A stretch of 64,000 bases of DNA from positions 96,537-160,536 of the forward strand of contig ONLH01000003.1 in the NCBI GenBank assembly GCA_900318645.1, written 5' to 3'. This DNA comes from an uncultured Prevotellaceae bacterium (GTDB lineage Bacteria > Bacteroidota > Bacteroidia > Bacteroidales > Muribaculaceae). The notes under the pieces are model-generated. The model did no database searches. It saw only the letters and a list, made by a program, of their open reading frames with translations, and was not told the DNA's origin. This document shows positions 57,121 to 64,000 of this stretch, one piece after another. The translations under genes were made by a program, and so were the position numbers. The stretch's first letter is position 1. Each line of letters starts with the position of its first letter.

Positions 57121-58206
57121 TTATCGCCGGATGTGAGGGCGCAGATGTTTACCTAAGATGTAAATGAGTATCAGCAAGCAGCATGCACCAAGCAAGTATA
57201 GCAGGATATGTTTATTGCTCTTGTGATTAACGGTGTCGGTACTGCTGTAGTCTCGGCGTGGGTCGTACTTGTTGACGAATGCTTCAGGGTCATTCAGAAA
57301 CTCTTGTCGCAGGGCGTTGAAGTCGATATGGTTGCTGCCGTCTATTTCCAAGACGATATAGGTGTCGACCAGATGCTCACAATACAGGAATCTTGAGAAC
57401 TCGATGAATTCGTCGCCCTGCTTCGCCTTAAAGGCATCACTAAGGGCGTGTGACACGGAGAGACTGTCTTCCGTTGTGTCAGGCCACTTTATCACGGTGT
57501 ATTTGGAGCAGAGTGTCGTATTGTGCCCCTTGGATAAGACAAAGTCATCACGTCTTTCGATGTCAAAGATATCGGCTGGGAAATCCTTACGGAAACTGAT
57601 TGTGAGGTTGCGACACTGTGGCATGAGTGCCCGAAGGCTGTCGAGGCATTGGGCCTGGACCGCATCGCAGCATTTGTCCCAGAATCTCACTAGTTCAAGG
57701 CACTTGCCACCCTGTGGGCTCCAGCAGTAGGCCGCTATTGAAGAGGTGCCAAAGGTGTAGATTGTGCCGTCGAAACCGAGTTGCTCGAACAGGAACGACG
57801 AGGCTTGTACCGAGGACTCGACCAGTCGGTAAAGAGCATTCATGATGCTGTCAGGGACATGCAGGTCGCAGGTGGTCACTGAGGCCGTGTGCTGCTGCGA
57901 TGACATGTATCTGTTGTGGTCGAACTTCGCGTAGTGCAGCGTGCCAGCGGTGTCGGCTGACAGGGCAAACTCGTCCTCAAAAGAGGGTTGCACAAGATAG
58001 TAAAACTGTGTCCTTCTCCAGTCATCTCCGCCGACTATCAAGCGCTTGAGCAGGAATTGGTCGTCTTCCGATGCGTGTTCATAAAGCGGTGATGTGGGCA
58101 CCAACCTGCTACCAGCTCTTGCAGTAGACCCCAAAAAGGTTATCAGTAACAGACAAACTAAGATCCGAGATAGATGACTCCTTATTTCGCTGTGATTCTT
58201 CTTCAT
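57121..58206 (-). CDS. Exported protein with C-terminal membrane anchor, function unknown
   Basis: 361 residues. Signal peptide ~1-31 (ILVCLLLITFLGSTARAG), a large extracytoplasmic domain of unrecognised type with eight cysteines or so, and one C-terminal transmembrane helix (~333-352, LLYLLGACCLLILIYILG) followed by a short basic tail. No motif is recognised. Promoter TAACTTTGC at 58240. A degraded copy of its last ~25 codons follows it. Confidence 0.7.
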   Translation of the reverse strand: MKKNHSEIRSHLSRILVCLLLITFLGSTARAGSRLVPTSPLYEHASEDDQFLLKRLIVGGDDWRRTQFYYLVQPSFEDEFALSADTAGTLHYAKFDHNRYMSSQQHTASVTTCDLHVPDSIMNALYRLVESSVQASSFLFEQLGFDGTIYTFGTSSIAAYCWSPQGGKCLELVRFWDKCCDAVQAQCLDSLRALMPQCRNLTISFRKDFPADIFDIERRDDFVLSKGHNTTLCSKYTVIKWPDTTEDSLSVSHALSDAFKAKQGDEFIEFSRFLYCEHLVDTYIVLEIDGSNHIDFNALRQEFLNDPEAFVNKYDPRRDYSSTDTVNHKSNKHILLYLLGACCLLILIYILGKHLRPHIRR

Positions 58207-58239
58207 AGTTACATCAAATATTTCAGGTTATTGCCGCTT

Positions 58240-58248
58240 GCAAAGTTA
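58240..58248 (-). promoter_or_regulatory. -7 promoter box of the 57121-58206 gene
   Basis: TAACTTTGC on the minus strand, 33 bp before the ATG. Confidence 0.55.
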
Positions 58249-58390
58249 TAAAACCCGTTGGCGGGATTAAAAAGTTAATGAATAGATGTTCAAAAAGATG
58301 TGCATATCACATATTTTTAGTTATTTAGTGATGGCAAAAACATTGAATTCAAATCACCCTATGCACAACTTATACGCAAATAACAATTGA

Positions 58391-59353
58391 TTATTTGTTG
58401 TGGATGATGCTGTCGATGTGCAGTTTGATCTGTTTCAGGGTGTACAGACTGTCGGGTTTGAGCTGCTCACTTCTGAAATCTGAGGGTTGTGGCTCGTCAG
58501 GCAGCTCTTCGCGTTTTCTCCTATCGGTATAGGCCTTGATATCTTTCTCCTTGAGGCCAATGATGCTCAAGTTTTTCTTGTTGAGGTAATGATTGTGTGC
58601 CGAGATGTAATCCAGCCAGTATTTCCTGACATGGAAACTTTCAAGTTTTTGCCTTACTCCATTGTCGTTGAGCAATTTTGTCAGGGTGTGTTCGCCGGGC
58701 ACCATCTCCGAGAGCACGTTGTTGATGGTTTTCTCATATTCTTTGACCCATTCGTTCCAGTTGTTCTCGTCGGCGTTTATCTGGGCGAAGCTTGCTCCCA
58801 CACTCTCAATGAAGCGATAGTTGCGGTTACCCATGTTTTTCCAGGTCTCAAAACTGTTGCCGAAGATGTTCTCGGCGGTCTTGTCATGGGACATATAGTC
58901 GATGAGCGAGAGCATCTCGTTTAGGATGCCTTGCACTTCTTTTGCAGGAATCTTGTCGAGTGAATCCTGGGGCAGGCTCAATAGCCATGTGCCGATGGAG
59001 TCGCATCGCGCCATATCATGAGCCATCAGGTCAACAGTAGTGGAAAAGTTCTCAATGGTGCTGAGTACCATGATAGCCGACATCTTGCGATCCTTTACGC
59101 GCTGGCAGTATTCAACCAGGCCTGTTGTACCGAAGGTCAATATAATTGACAAGGTGGTAGCCAGGAATTGTGATTCCTTGATCCATACGCGCAGTCGCGT
59201 TGGAATCCTGAATTTCCTGGTCTTTACTGGAGCCTCTTCGGTAGTTTGCACGGCAGGTTGCTCTGTAGTCTGCACAGTAGTCTGCGCGGCAGATTCACTC
59301 TTTTTTTTGGGTTGCTCTGCAGGCTTTTTTGCTTTTTTTGTCGGCTTTTTCAT
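58391..59353 (-). CDS. Membrane protein of unknown function with Gln/Thr-rich N-terminus
   Basis: 320 residues. Residues 1-45 are Lys/Pro-rich and then carry near-repeats (TTVQTTEQPAVQTTEEAPV). One transmembrane helix ~62-82 (FLATTLSIILTFGTTGLVEYC) precedes a mainly helical domain (~90-320) with no recognised family. The gene is 26 bp after trmH on the same strand, so the two may be co-transcribed. Confidence 0.7.
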   Translation of the reverse strand: MKKPTKKAKKPAEQPKKKSESAAQTTVQTTEQPAVQTTEEAPVKTRKFRIPTRLRVWIKESQFLATTLSIILTFGTTGLVEYCQRVKDRKMSAIMVLSTIENFSTTVDLMAHDMARCDSIGTWLLSLPQDSLDKIPAKEVQGILNEMLSLIDYMSHDKTAENIFGNSFETWKNMGNRNYRFIESVGASFAQINADENNWNEWVKEYEKTINNVLSEMVPGEHTLTKLLNDNGVRQKLESFHVRKYWLDYISAHNHYLNKKNLSIIGLKEKDIKAYTDRRKREELPDEPQPSDFRSEQLKPDSLYTLKQIKLHIDSIIHNK

Positions 59354-59379
59354 CGTTCTCTATTGTTTTGTTGTTGCTA

Positions 59380-60183
59380 TCATTTTTTCCGTAGTTCCCA
59401 GAAGGCAACTGCCGCTGCTGCCGCGACATTGAGCGAATCGACATTGTGTTTCATCGGGATACGCACCGTGTAGTCGGCCTCGCTGATGACGTTGTGGGCC
59501 AGGCCATCGCCCTCTGTGCCCATGATGACCGCCAGTCGGGGCTCACGTTTCAGCACGGGGTCGTCGAGTGCGATGGAGTCGTCGCTCAGGGCCATGGCGG
59601 CGGTGCGGAAGCCCAGTGCATTCAGGTTGGGAGTGACTGGCTCTTCTATCCAGGTCCAGGGGACAAGGAAGACCGAACCCATCGACACACGCACGGCACG
59701 ACGGTTCAGCGGGTCGCAAGCCGTGGGCGTCAATAGCACCGCATCGATGCCCAAGGCGGCTGCCGAGCGGAAGATGGCACCGATGTTGGTCGTGTCGGTC
59801 ACAGCATCGATGACCACGACACGGCTAGCATCACGACAAATGTCAGCGGCGGGGCGGGGCAGGGGACGGCGCATGGCGCACAGCACGCCTCGGGTCAAGG
59901 TGTAGCCCGTGAGGGCGGCAAGTAGGTCGCGTTCGCCGGTATAGACAGGGATGTCACCGCATCGCTCAATCAGACTGGCGGCATCGCCCGTAATGTGACG
60001 GCGCTCGCACAGCAGTGACAGTGGCTCGTAGCCCGCATCAAGCGCGACGTGGATGACTTTGGGGCTCTCGGCGATGAAGATGCCCTTGTCCGGCTCCAGG
60101 CGGTTACGCAGCTGCGCCTCGGTGAGCGTGCTGTATATCTCCACTCCAGGGTGGTCCAGTGCAGTTATTTCGATGATAGGCAT
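59380..60183 (-). CDS. TrmH/SpoU-family RNA 2'-O-methyltransferase
   Basis: 267 residues. SPOUT motifs: VVVIDAVTDTTNIGAIFRSAAALGIDAVLL (motif 1), RVSMGSVFLVPWTWI, LAVIMGTEGDGLA (motif 2) and SLNVAAAAAVAFWEL (motif 3). The N-terminal ~110 residues form an RNA-binding (L30e-like) domain. It methylates tRNA or rRNA ribose; the target is not shown by sequence. Promoter TATATTTGC at 60219. Confidence 0.9.
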   Translation of the reverse strand: MPIIEITALDHPGVEIYSTLTEAQLRNRLEPDKGIFIAESPKVIHVALDAGYEPLSLLCERRHITGDAASLIERCGDIPVYTGERDLLAALTGYTLTRGVLCAMRRPLPRPAADICRDASRVVVIDAVTDTTNIGAIFRSAAALGIDAVLLTPTACDPLNRRAVRVSMGSVFLVPWTWIEEPVTPNLNALGFRTAAMALSDDSIALDDPVLKREPRLAVIMGTEGDGLAHNVISEADYTVRIPMKHNVDSLNVAAAAAVAFWELRKK

Positions 60184-60218
60184 GTGTTCTTATTGTGAAA
60201 CTCGTATTTGCTGCATGT

Positions 60219-60227
60219 GCAAATATA
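60219..60227 (-). promoter_or_regulatory. -7 promoter box of the trmH-family gene
   Basis: TATATTTGC on the minus strand, exact match. Confidence 0.6.
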
Positions 60228-60300
60228 GTGATATTTTTCTTATTCGTCCTCCCGTGCGCCAGAATATTTGAGCTTGACGTCCGTCATGAGGGACTACATT

Positions 60301-60348
60301 TCCATCCGTTCATTCGTTCATCCGCCTATTCGTCTATTTGACCGTCCA
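60301..60348. repeat. 8-bp tandem array over the GH78 stop codon
   Basis: Six imperfect 8-bp units (TCCATCCG, TTCATTCG, TTCATCCG, CCTATTCG, TCTATTTG, ACCGTCCA). The TAG stop of the rhamnosidase gene (60334-60336) lies inside a unit. Confidence 0.75.
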
Positions 60349-62925
60349 TTGCCCAGCAGGCAGTGTCTGTTGAGACGGGGTGCCGGGATAGATGGTAGCC
60401 GTGGTGCCTACAGGGACAGTGATGCGCAGGCTGTTGCCGTCCAACTCCACACGGATGTCACCGTAAGGCGTAGGTTTCGAGGCTTTTACCCAATTCACGC
60501 CATCGGTAACCTGTGGATCAATGAAGAAGTGGCGATAGCCAGGGGCTTCCACGTCAGGACGGATGCCGGCGATGGCTTGATAGAACCAAGTGCCGATGCC
60601 ATTGTAGCAGTTATGGACACGGCTGCGCTCGGCGTCCCATGATTCCCAGGTGGCTGTGGCACCGTGGTTAATCATGTTCAGGTAGCCAGGGTAATCCGGC
60701 TGGCGCAGGATGGTAGCCATGAGGTCGGACTGGCGCTGTTCGGTAGCCCACTGCGTGAAAATGGGCACGCCGAGGAGACCTACTGCGATATGTGCCTTGT
60801 ACTTCTCGTAAGAGTCGCTGATGAGCTGTTGCTGCACCTGCTGCGCGATGTCATTGCTGGAGGGCACGCCGGCCAGCAAGGCATAGGCATTGTCGAGCGG
60901 GGTGCCGTTGGCATAGCTGTGCCTGTCGGGGTGGTAAAAGCGGTTGTGGATGGCGACCTTGAGGCTGTCGCGCCATTGGGCGAAGCCATGTGCATCGTCG
61001 GGATGGCCGAGCAGCTGTGCGATGTCGGTCATGTTGCCCAGGCACTCGCTGATGAAGCAATTGTTCACGTGGAGAACCGACTCACCCTTCACGTCGATAC
61101 CCTGTGGAGCCAGCCAGTCCCCGAGGAACCAGAAGCGGATTCTGGTGTCGGGCCACGGGTTCAGTAGCCCGTCAACACTGTATTTCTTGACGTAGCCGAG
61201 CCAGCGTTTCATCTGCTCATAATGACGTTCCAGCAGACGGCGGTCTCCATAGTTGAGATAAGTGCGCCAGGGTGCCTTGATGATGAAGCCGCACCAGTAG
61301 GGACCTCCGCCGCCACTGCCCGCAGGTGCCACATGGGGGATGGAACCTTCCTCGTCCATGAGGTCGCCCCAGGCCGTCAGCCAGTTCATATAGGTGGGCG
61401 CGACGTCATACATCGTCTGCAGCGTCATGGTCGATGAGTTGCCGTCACCACCGTAGCCCATGCGCTCCAGGTGGGGGCAATCCACCATGTACCCGCCCAG
61501 GGTGAGGCATTGCATCGTGTAGTGAATCAGGTCGTGCACGGCATTCAGGCTGCTGTCCGAGCAGGCGAAGGAAGAAGCTTCTTTTGGATTTAATGCGCTG
61601 ATTTGTAGTGCTTTGATATTGCTGATGTCGCCACCCTTGACGCGCACGTGGCGGAAGGCATGATGGTGAAACCTGTTGCAGAACTGCTCATTTCCCTGGC
61701 CATTGGCGATATAGATGTCGCGCTCACCTTCCTGGCACTCGAATGTGCCGCCTTCGGGGATGTGGTCGCAATATTCCATCGTCACTTCCTGCCCTTGTCG
61801 CAGTGCTGCGAAATCGACCTGTAGCCATCCGGTGATGACGCGCCCGAAGTCGATGAGCAGCGAGCCATCTTCCTGACGGGTGATGCTGCGGGGCGAGAGC
61901 GTGTCGATGATGCGGTTACCTTCAAAGGCTTGGGGCGTGGCAAGCATATTGCTGACCAGGAATGTCGTGGCGCTGTGCCATTGGGGTTGTACATTGGCGT
62001 CGAGCCGTTCGCCACCGAATCGTAGCGGTGACCAAGTGTCGGTGTAACTGTAGCCGCTTGAGGCGGTTTCCCATGAGCTGTCGGTCGCTGCCAGCGTTTG
62101 CCAGCTATTGCCGACGAGTTGACAGACCTCGGCCCTCAATAGAGGACCGTCGTATTGTGCGCCGAAGGTGGTTTTGCGGTACCAGCCTTGACCCGTGCGG
62201 ATGAGAATTTCGTTTTGTCCCTCATGCAGGTAGGGCGTGATGTCCTGAGTCACGATCAGGGAATGCCGATCCAGCTGGGAGACGGCAGGTTGCAGCACGA
62301 GGTCGCCCACACGTCGGCCGTTGACGAGCAGGTCGTGATAGCCCAGCGAGTTGATGTGAATAAACACCGGGGCAATGCCCTGCTTGCCTCGGGCGACGGT
62401 GATGGTCTTGCGGAACATCGGTGTCGTGGCGAGGGTGTCGCCTTGCCAGTTGCCGATGTAATGTCCATTCATGCCGTCCAGGATGCCCACGGCAAAGCGC
62501 TCAATACTGCTCCAGGGTGAACGTTTCCCCCGTTCGTTCCAGGTGCGTACCCGCCAGTAGCACAGTTGCCGCTGCTGCAGCGCTATGCCCTGATAGGGTA
62601 TCATCACTTGGTCGTCGCTTGCCACTTTGCCGCTGTCCCACAGGTCGGCAACGCCACGGGCCAGGGCAGCGCTGTCGCTGGCCACCTGTATCTCGTAGGC
62701 CGTTTGGCTCTCACGGTTGTGCGAGAGCTCGTGTTTCCAGCTGAAGTGGGGTGTAGTCGTGTCAATGCCCAGCGGAGCTGTTAGGCCCTCGCATTTTAAG
62801 TCAAATACCTTGCCCTGCAATGGCAGGACACACAACAGACACATCATGAACGCTATGCCATGCCCCAGTCCGGAGGCAATGCGTTCTGTCAGCGATACAT
62901 GAGGTTTATTGTCCGGATAGCCCAT
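60334..62925 (-). CDS. Alpha-L-rhamnosidase, glycoside hydrolase family 78
   Basis: 863 residues from the ATG at 62925. A signal-like helix lies at ~24-38 (IAFMMCLLCVLPLQGK), so the first ~22 residues may be a long n-region or the start is lower. Order: N-terminal beta domain (LTAPLGIDTTTPHFSWKH), rhamnosidase beta-sandwich, (alpha/alpha)6 catalytic barrel with DCPHLERMGYGGDGN in the active-site region, and C-terminal beta domain (DGVNWVKASKPTPYGDIRVEL). It releases L-rhamnose from plant glycosides or polysaccharides. 42 bp after the PH-domain gene; no SusC/D or regulator is near. Confidence 0.9.
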   Translation of the reverse strand: MGYPDNKPHVSLTERIASGLGHGIAFMMCLLCVLPLQGKVFDLKCEGLTAPLGIDTTTPHFSWKHELSHNRESQTAYEIQVASDSAALARGVADLWDSGKVASDDQVMIPYQGIALQQRQLCYWRVRTWNERGKRSPWSSIERFAVGILDGMNGHYIGNWQGDTLATTPMFRKTITVARGKQGIAPVFIHINSLGYHDLLVNGRRVGDLVLQPAVSQLDRHSLIVTQDITPYLHEGQNEILIRTGQGWYRKTTFGAQYDGPLLRAEVCQLVGNSWQTLAATDSSWETASSGYSYTDTWSPLRFGGERLDANVQPQWHSATTFLVSNMLATPQAFEGNRIIDTLSPRSITRQEDGSLLIDFGRVITGWLQVDFAALRQGQEVTMEYCDHIPEGGTFECQEGERDIYIANGQGNEQFCNRFHHHAFRHVRVKGGDISNIKALQISALNPKEASSFACSDSSLNAVHDLIHYTMQCLTLGGYMVDCPHLERMGYGGDGNSSTMTLQTMYDVAPTYMNWLTAWGDLMDEEGSIPHVAPAGSGGGGPYWCGFIIKAPWRTYLNYGDRRLLERHYEQMKRWLGYVKKYSVDGLLNPWPDTRIRFWFLGDWLAPQGIDVKGESVLHVNNCFISECLGNMTDIAQLLGHPDDAHGFAQWRDSLKVAIHNRFYHPDRHSYANGTPLDNAYALLAGVPSSNDIAQQVQQQLISDSYEKYKAHIAVGLLGVPIFTQWATEQRQSDLMATILRQPDYPGYLNMINHGATATWESWDAERSRVHNCYNGIGTWFYQAIAGIRPDVEAPGYRHFFIDPQVTDGVNWVKASKPTPYGDIRVELDGNSLRITVPVGTTATIYPGTPSQQTLPAGQWTVK

Positions 62926-62967
62926 AACTGTGTACAGTGATTATGGTTGAGGGATTCAGCAAGGGTA

Positions 62968-63330
62968 TCAGGCTGTTTCGGCACTGCCGGCGCCCTGGAT
63001 GGCGCGAACTTGGCGCTGGAACTCGATGGGGCGCTTGAGGTAGCGCAGGATGATGGTGCCTGCTCCGGTGCCCGAAACCTTCACGGTGCCGTAGTTGCAG
63101 ATGCGTCCCCACAGGCCTTGCTCGACGAGGATGCTCTCGACCTTGCCGATGACAATCTCGTGGGCATGGCGGTGAATCCAGCCGTGGCTGTGGAAAAAGC
63201 GCTTGTCGCTGACAAAGATGGTTGTGGTCAGGTTGCGGATGAAGCTGCCCAGTCGCAGATAGGCCCATTTGCTGAGTTTGGGCCGGTAGATGATGGTCTC
63301 ACCTGGGGATATGATTTTGCTGATTTTCAT
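62968..63330 (-). CDS. Bacterial PH-like domain protein
   Basis: 120 residues from the ATG at 63330 (MKISKIISPGETIIYRP), preferred over an upstream ATG that overlaps the promoter. It has the bPH_2 pattern (GETIIYRPKLSKW, FVSDKRFFHSHGWIHRHAHEIVIGKVESILVEQGLWGRI). No transmembrane helix. Function unknown. Promoter at 63360; it precedes GH78 in the same direction. Confidence 0.78.
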   Translation of the reverse strand: MKISKIISPGETIIYRPKLSKWAYLRLGSFIRNLTTTIFVSDKRFFHSHGWIHRHAHEIVIGKVESILVEQGLWGRICNYGTVKVSGTGAGTIILRYLKRPIEFQRQVRAIQGAGSAETA

Positions 63331-63359
63331 AACTAATCCTAAAATTTGTTTCTTATTGG

Positions 63360-63368
63360 GCAAAAATA
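63360..63368 (-). promoter_or_regulatory. -7 promoter box of the PH-domain gene
   Basis: TATTTTTGC on the minus strand, 29 bp before the ATG. Confidence 0.55.
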
Positions 63369-63427
63369 GTGCATTTTCCACATTATTTAGTAATTTCGCA
63401 GCAAATTTTTCCTATCAAGCGACTATT

Positions 63428-64000
63428 ATGGCTAACGAAATAGAACTGAACAAAGATAAAAAAGACAAGAAAGAAGAAGAATATGTAAGACAGACCGGTT
63501 CCCTCAAGGAGCGTCTGGGACGCGTGAAGAAGACGCGCTGGTTGCGCTTCGGCATCGTGGCACTCATCTATGTGCTGTGGACCATCTGGGTGGGTAATCC
63601 CTTGCTGTTGCTGGGCTTGCTGCTGCTGGCTGACATCTACCTGACGCAGTACATACCCTGGGGCGCATGGAAGGGCTGGAAGAAAGGCCCGTTGCGTACG
63701 CTCATGAGTTGGGTGGATGCCATCGTCTATGCCCTGGTGCTGGTCTATTTCCTCTTCCTGTTCATTGGCCAGAACTATCAGATTCCCTCGTCATCGCTCG
63801 AGAAATCGCTGTTGACGGGCGACTTCCTGTGGGTGAACAAGGTGGTGTATGGTCCCCGTGTGCCGCAGACACCCTTGCATTTCCCGCTGGCACAGAACAC
63901 GTTGCCTATCCTGAACTGCAAGTCCTATATCGAGCATCCCCAGTTGGAATACCACCGCCTGAAAGGCCTGCGTAATGTGGAGCGCATGGACATCGTGGTG
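63428..64000 (+). CDS. lepB: Signal peptidase I, 3' end outside window
   Basis: The first 191 residues are in the window. A basic/acidic head (~1-30), hydrophobic helices at ~37-66 and ~95-110, then QIPSSSLEKSLLTGDFLWVNKVVYG, which contains the catalytic serine region of the S26 family, and a further block RMDIVV at the window end. The catalytic lysine is outside. It cleaves signal peptides of exported proteins such as the secreted ones here. The start has a weak upstream -7-like box (TAATTTCGC). Confidence 0.9.
   Translation, partial: MANEIELNKDKKDKKEEEYVRQTGSLKERLGRVKKTRWLRFGIVALIYVLWTIWVGNPLLLLGLLLLADIYLTQYIPWGAWKGWKKGPLRTLMSWVDAIVYALVLVYFLFLFIGQNYQIPSSSLEKSLLTGDFLWVNKVVYGPRVPQTPLHFPLAQNTLPILNCKSYIEHPQLEYHRLKGLRNVERMDIVV

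Overview
The window is chromosomal DNA from a Bacteroidales bacterium (Bacteroidota), probably of the Prevotellaceae/Muribaculaceae type; I cannot place it more precisely. The evidence is: promoters of the Bacteroidota form (TAnnTTTGC at -7), SPII lipoproteins with the family's usual signal, NigD/DUF3467/DUF5689-like genes, a sufBCDS operon without sufA, the acyltransferase / sigma-54 regulator / LptE / TPR / SecG gene order, and many secreted proteins with dockerin-like 'GDVNxDGxVNIADV' repeats.

Layout. 1-4.6 kb: the end of a phosphodiester glycosidase with a C-terminal dockerin and a 997-residue protein with three formylglycine-generating-enzyme-like domains. 4.6-9.7 kb: the Fe-S assembly operon sufB-sufC-sufD-sufS. 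9.7-14.4 kb: leftward operon lolD, lipoprotein, DUF3467, cysS, glycosyltransferase. 14.4-17.1 kb: metK and recA, convergent on one strong terminator. 17.2-31.6 kb: an accessory block of six secreted proteins (chitobiase-like domains, a repeated beta-module, DUF5689, Ig-like repeats, dockerins) with a 593-bp non-coding gap that looks like a structured RNA gene. 31.7-35.2 kb: flippase, ruvB, four-helix-bundle protein. 35.2-37.0 kb: an IS3-family element between 160/165-bp direct repeats. 37.0-45.3 kb: UvrA-like ATPase, a membrane protein, a membrane-anchored AraC regulator with secreted proteins (one interrupted by an amber codon), and a prolyl oligopeptidase with a damaged C-terminus. 45.4-53 kb: dockerin subtilase, glutaminyl-cyclase-like M28 protein, and the secG-TPR-lptE-regulator-acyltransferase operon. 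53-64 kb: flippase-like membrane protein, ksgA, mgtE, two unknown genes, trmH, a GH78 rhamnosidase, a PH-domain protein and the start of lepB.

How the parts relate. The housekeeping genes are ordinary. The unusual material is in three places: (1) the secreted dockerin proteins, where the EF-hand-like dockerin halves occur at the N-terminus, at the C-terminus, or split, with one half inserted into a neighbouring domain, and no cohesin is visible; (2) intergenic DNA, where short tandem arrays (7, 8 or most often 9 bp, with palindromic cores) start at or just after stop codons at about nine places; (3) small promoter-to-terminator units with no convincing protein (about 9.66-9.82 kb and 19.92-20.17 kb). 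No CRISPR array, rRNA or tRNA was seen.
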